Of a DNA stretch of 8,786 nucleotides, positions 6,209 to 8,786 are shown in pieces. This DNA is from Sulfurovaceae bacterium (GTDB lineage: Bacteria; Campylobacterota; Campylobacteria; Campylobacterales; Sulfurovaceae). The stretch lies in NCBI GenBank assembly GCA_029933395.1, contig JAOZOG010000063.1:1349-10134 (forward strand), read 5' to 3'. The stretch's first letter is position 1, and every line of letters starts with the position of its first letter. Under the pieces are notes generated by a model. It had not been told where the DNA came from, searched no databases, and saw nothing but the letters and a program-made list of their open reading frames with translations. The translations under genes and the position numbers were made by a program.

Positions 6209-6271
6209 CACTCGATTTTCACACCGGATATTCTGCCGGGCAATCTCAAAAATAGAGGGATATTGATCAAG

Positions 6272-8647
6272 ATGATAAGAGTGGTAAAACGTAGTGGTAG
6301 AGTGGAAGCGCTCGATGTCACCAAGATCCAGAAATACACGGCTGCCGCGGTAGAGGGGCTGAACAGCGTCAGTCAAAGCGAACTGGAAGTGGATGCAAAA
6401 CTCCAGTTCCGTGATATGATCAGCTCCGAGGAGATCCAGCAGACACTGATCAAAACAGCGGTGGACAAGATCGATATCGACAGGCCGGACTGGACCTTTG
6501 TGGCTGCCAGACTCTTTCTCTACGATATCTATCACAAAGCGACGGGTTTTACAGGCTACAATCATCTGCGTGACTATATGGAGAAGGGCGAAAAAGAGGG
6601 CCGCATCGTCCTGGGGCTCAAAGAGAAGTATGACCTGGACGATCTCAATGCCTATATCAAACCGGAGCGTGACCTGCAGTTCACCTATCTGGGTATCCGT
6701 ACACTCTACGACCGCTATCTAATCAAGGATAAAAAAGGTAACCCTATCGAGCTTCCCCAACAGCTCTTTATGGCGGTGGCGATGTTTCTTGCGCAGAATG
6801 AATTTGACTCCCAGACCTGGGCAAAAAAGTTTTATGACATTTTGAGCAAGTTTGAAGTGATGGCCGCTACACCGACGCTCTCCAATGCACGAACCCCCAG
6901 GCATCAGCTCAGCTCCTGCTATATCGGTTCGACACCGGACAATATCGAAGGGATCTTTGACGGATACAAAGAGATGGCGCTGCTCTCCAAATTTGGCGGC
7001 GGTATCGGCTGGGACTGGTCTCTGGTGAGAGGGATGGGCTCCTATATCGACGGGCACAAGCATGCCGCCGGCGGTATCGTTCCTTTTTTGAAGATCGCCA
7101 ATGATGTGGCTATTGCAGTCGATCAGCTGGGGACGAGAAAAGGGGCGATCGCTGTCTATCTCGAGCCTTGGCACATCGATATCCGGGACTTTCTGGATCT
7201 CAAAAAGAACTCCGGAGAGGAGCGCAGAAGAGCCCATGACCTCTTTCCCGCGCTCTGGCTCAATGACCTCTTTATGAAGCGTGTCGCCGAGGATGGTATT
7301 TGGACACTCTTCGATCCCTATGAGGCCAATGAGCTGACAGAGCTTTACGGCGAGGCTTTCGAGGCACGCTACGAAGAGATGGAAGAGGATGAATCTCTGG
7401 CCAAAGAGGTGATCTCCGCCAAAGGACTCTGGAAAGAGATACTCCGCAGCTACTTCGAGACGGGCAATCCCTTCCTCTGCTTCAAAGATGCAGCCAACAA
7501 CGCCAACCCCAACAAGCATACCGGTGTGATCCGAAGTTCCAACCTCTGTACGGAGATCTTTCAGAATACCGCTCCCAACACCTACAAGATCAAAGTGATC
7601 TATGACGATGAGAGTTATGATCTCTTCGGAGAGCACGAGATGGTGACGGTGGACAGCGGCGTGACCAAGCCGGGCAAAAAAATAACGGCACTCGATACGA
7701 TCAACGGCAAACAGGTCTGGATCGTCGAGAAAGAGAAGGAGGATGGCGATACGGCAGTCTGCAACCTGGCATCGGTCAACCTCTCCCGTATCCATACCCT
7801 CGAAGATATCGCCCGTGTCGTCCCTACGGCAGTACGTATGCTCGACAATGTGATCGACCTCAACTTCTACCCGCTCTCCAAGGTCAAAAAGACCAACTCC
7901 AAGTCCCGGTCAATTGGACTGGGCGTGATGGGAGAGGCGCAGATGCTTGCAGAGCAGGGGATCGAATGGGGAAGCTACGACCACCTCAACAAGATAGACG
8001 AGGTGATGGAGGCGATCAGCTACCAGGCGATCAAAGCGTCCAGTGATCTTTCGCTGGAGAAGGGTGCCTATCCGACTTTTGAGGGTTCCGACTGGCAAAA
8101 AGGTATCTTCCCGATCGACAAGGCGAATAAAGAGGCATGCAAGCTGGTCGACCGAGGAGGACTCTTCGGATACAATTACGACTGGCAGGAGCTCAAAGAG
8201 AAGGTCAAAACCGACGGAATGCGAAACGGCTACCTGATGGCGATCGCGCCGACCAGCTCCATCTCTATCCTGACAGGCACGACACAGGCGATCGAACCGG
8301 TCTACAAGCGTAAATGGTTCGAAGAGAACCTCTCGGGACTGATCCCCGTCGTCGTGCCCAACCTCTCACCCGAAACCTGGCAATACTACACCCCAAGCTA
8401 CGAGATCGACCAGAGACTCCTGATCCGGGCCGGTGCGATCCGTCAGAAATGGATCGACCAGGGGCAGAGTCTCAATATCTTCATCTCACTCGATAAAGCA
8501 AGCGGTAAATATCTCAACGAGATCTATATGGATGCGTGGAGATTCGGACTGAAGTCAACCTACTACCTCAGAAGCCAGTCGCCCGAGGCGATCCAGGAAA
8601 CAGAGGGGGTCGAGGATCGAAGCCAGGAGTGTGTGGGCTGCCAATAA
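6272..8647 (+). CDS. nrdA: Ribonucleoside-diphosphate reductase, alpha subunit (class Ia)
   Basis: This is the catalytic subunit of aerobic ribonucleotide reductase, which reduces NDPs to dNDPs with the radical-bearing NrdB. It has 791 residues, against 761 in E. coli. An ATP-cone occupies roughly residues 1-90 (VVKRSGRVEALDVTKIQKY...), then the ten-stranded barrel. The active-site residues are visible: Cys216 (LSSCYIGS), Asn424-Leu-Cys426-Thr-Glu428 (SNLCTEI), Cys497 (TAVCNLASVNL), the radical-transfer pair Tyr764-Tyr765 and the C-terminal redox pair Cys787/Cys790 (ECVGCQ). Between Cys426 and Cys497 there are 71 positions, against 23 in E. coli. From memory, this insert is shared by Helicobacter and Campylobacter NrdA. 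nrdB is absent from the window. I chose ATG 6272. A TTG at 6263, nearer to GAGGGA (6255-6260), would add three residues, and neither spacing is ideal. Confidence 0.95.
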   Translation: MIRVVKRSGRVEALDVTKIQKYTAAAVEGLNSVSQSELEVDAKLQFRDMISSEEIQQTLIKTAVDKIDIDRPDWTFVAARLFLYDIYHKATGFTGYNHLRDYMEKGEKEGRIVLGLKEKYDLDDLNAYIKPERDLQFTYLGIRTLYDRYLIKDKKGNPIELPQQLFMAVAMFLAQNEFDSQTWAKKFYDILSKFEVMAATPTLSNARTPRHQLSSCYIGSTPDNIEGIFDGYKEMALLSKFGGGIGWDWSLVRGMGSYIDGHKHAAGGIVPFLKIANDVAIAVDQLGTRKGAIAVYLEPWHIDIRDFLDLKKNSGEERRRAHDLFPALWLNDLFMKRVAEDGIWTLFDPYEANELTELYGEAFEARYEEMEEDESLAKEVISAKGLWKEILRSYFETGNPFLCFKDAANNANPNKHTGVIRSSNLCTEIFQNTAPNTYKIKVIYDDESYDLFGEHEMVTVDSGVTKPGKKITALDTINGKQVWIVEKEKEDGDTAVCNLASVNLSRIHTLEDIARVVPTAVRMLDNVIDLNFYPLSKVKKTNSKSRSIGLGVMGEAQMLAEQGIEWGSYDHLNKIDEVMEAISYQAIKASSDLSLEKGAYPTFEGSDWQKGIFPIDKANKEACKLVDRGGLFGYNYDWQELKEKVKTDGMRNGYLMAIAPTSSISILTGTTQAIEPVYKRKWFEENLSGLIPVVVPNLSPETWQYYTPSYEIDQRLLIRAGAIRQKWIDQGQSLNIFISLDKASGKYLNEIYMDAWRFGLKSTYYLRSQSPEAIQETEGVEDRSQECVGCQ

Positions 8648-8663
8648 AAGATTCACCAGCAAC

Positions 8664-8687
8664 GTAGCGTGGGCATTCCTGCCCACG
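8664..8687 (+). repeat. REP-like GTAG-footed hairpin, possible nrdA terminator
   Basis: GTAG (8664-8667) precedes a perfect 8-bp stem, CGTGGGCA (8668-8675) with TGCCCACG (8680-8687), and a TTCC loop. It starts 16 nt after the nrdA stop and is followed by a T-rich run (8690-8704). It could therefore act as a rho-independent terminator while also belonging to the GTAG-hairpin family seen elsewhere in the window. Confidence 0.6.
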
Positions 8688-8721
8688 ATTATTTATTCTT
8701 CTTTCAAATTCGAAACTATTT

Positions 8722-8750
8722 TAGAGATGCTCTAGGAGTCTGTCGGACTC
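8722..8750. repeat. Two small tandem hairpins near the window end
   Basis: TAGAG/CTCTA (8722-8726 and 8730-8734, 3-nt loop) is followed directly by GAGTC/GACTC (8736-8740 and 8746-8750, 5-nt loop). The core GGAGTCTGTCGGACT looks to me like the edge of a dispersed repeat or an insertion sequence, but the window ends 36 nt later with no open frame to confirm this. Confidence 0.3.
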
Positions 8751-8786
8751 AAGCTCAATTGACTGCAAAATCCACTCTTTTGCCCT

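Larger units (their letters stand above)
5964..6271. other. Intergenic region between divergent gspF and nrdA
   Basis: This 308-nt gap holds the likely promoters of both flanking genes, a perfect 20-bp palindrome (6166-6185) and two tiny overlapping open frames with one strong Shine-Dalgarno (6055-6174). I see no tRNA, no known riboswitch and no T-tract terminator. It is more AT-rich than the genes around it. Confidence 0.55.

Noticed and set aside
7550..7759. The NrdA insert considered as an intein or intein remnant, since inteins are known in NrdA.
   Set aside because: It is far too short and lacks the Cys/Ser start and the His-Asn end of splicing blocks. The reading frame is intact, and I recall the segment in other Campylobacterota.
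6719..7795. A 358-codon minus-strand frame within nrdA.
   Set aside because: It lies antisense to clearly conserved NrdA motifs and has no family resemblance, so it is a codon-bias artefact.
3728..8247. GCGATCGC occurs four times (3728, 4315, 7145, 8240), far above the chance rate, like the cyanobacterial HIP1 octamer.
   Set aside because: All four encode Ala-Ile-Ala in frame (GCG ATC GCN) in the MFS, RDD and NrdA proteins, so codon preference explains them. A genome-wide count in non-coding DNA would be needed to claim more.

Overview
The window looks like chromosomal DNA from a sulfur- or hydrogen-metabolising campylobacterotal bacterium (Epsilonproteobacteria, Sulfurovum/Sulfurimonas-like). 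This rests on my recollection of family sequences, not on a search. The main clues are a class Ia NrdA with a long insert between its two active-site cysteine strands, nrdA standing apart from nrdB, a lone gspF-like gene, and closely packed genes with short AT-rich promoter gaps.

Layout. Positions 1-361 hold no convincing gene. They are a cluster of hairpin repeats, including a REP-like inverted pair. Positions 362-1429 (minus) encode a YeiH-type membrane protein (UPF0324, 'putative sulfate exporter' family). It is divergent from a YeiE/CysL-like LysR regulator at 1549-2439 (plus), across a 119-nt AT-rich gap with overlapping inverted repeats. The regulator gene meets mobA tail to tail, and both stop codons are read from the same TTAA. 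A minus-strand block then runs gspF (5963-4746), an RDD-family membrane protein (4688-4173), an HcaT-like MFS transporter (4176-3016) and mobA (3026-2436). The last three overlap at their ends, which suggests an operon with translational coupling. A 308-nt gap (5964-6271) carries divergent promoters and a perfect 20-bp palindrome. nrdA (6272-8647, plus) follows. The last 139 nt hold another REP-like hairpin and two further small hairpins that continue past the window edge.

Function. YeiH and its LysR partner resemble the enterobacterial yeiE-yeiH pair, which is associated with sulfite or sulfur-compound responses. That would suit a sulfur-oxidising host. MobA attaches GMP to molybdopterin for bis-MGD enzymes. 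NrdA is the catalytic subunit of aerobic ribonucleotide reductase. The RDD and MFS proteins have no assignable substrate.

No clearly new multi-gene system is visible. The least ordinary content is the non-coding structure: five hairpins sharing a 5' GTAG foot but with different stems (one degenerate), a hairpin of a second repeat type, the palindrome upstream of nrdA, and the nested inverted repeats in the yeiH/LysR gap.
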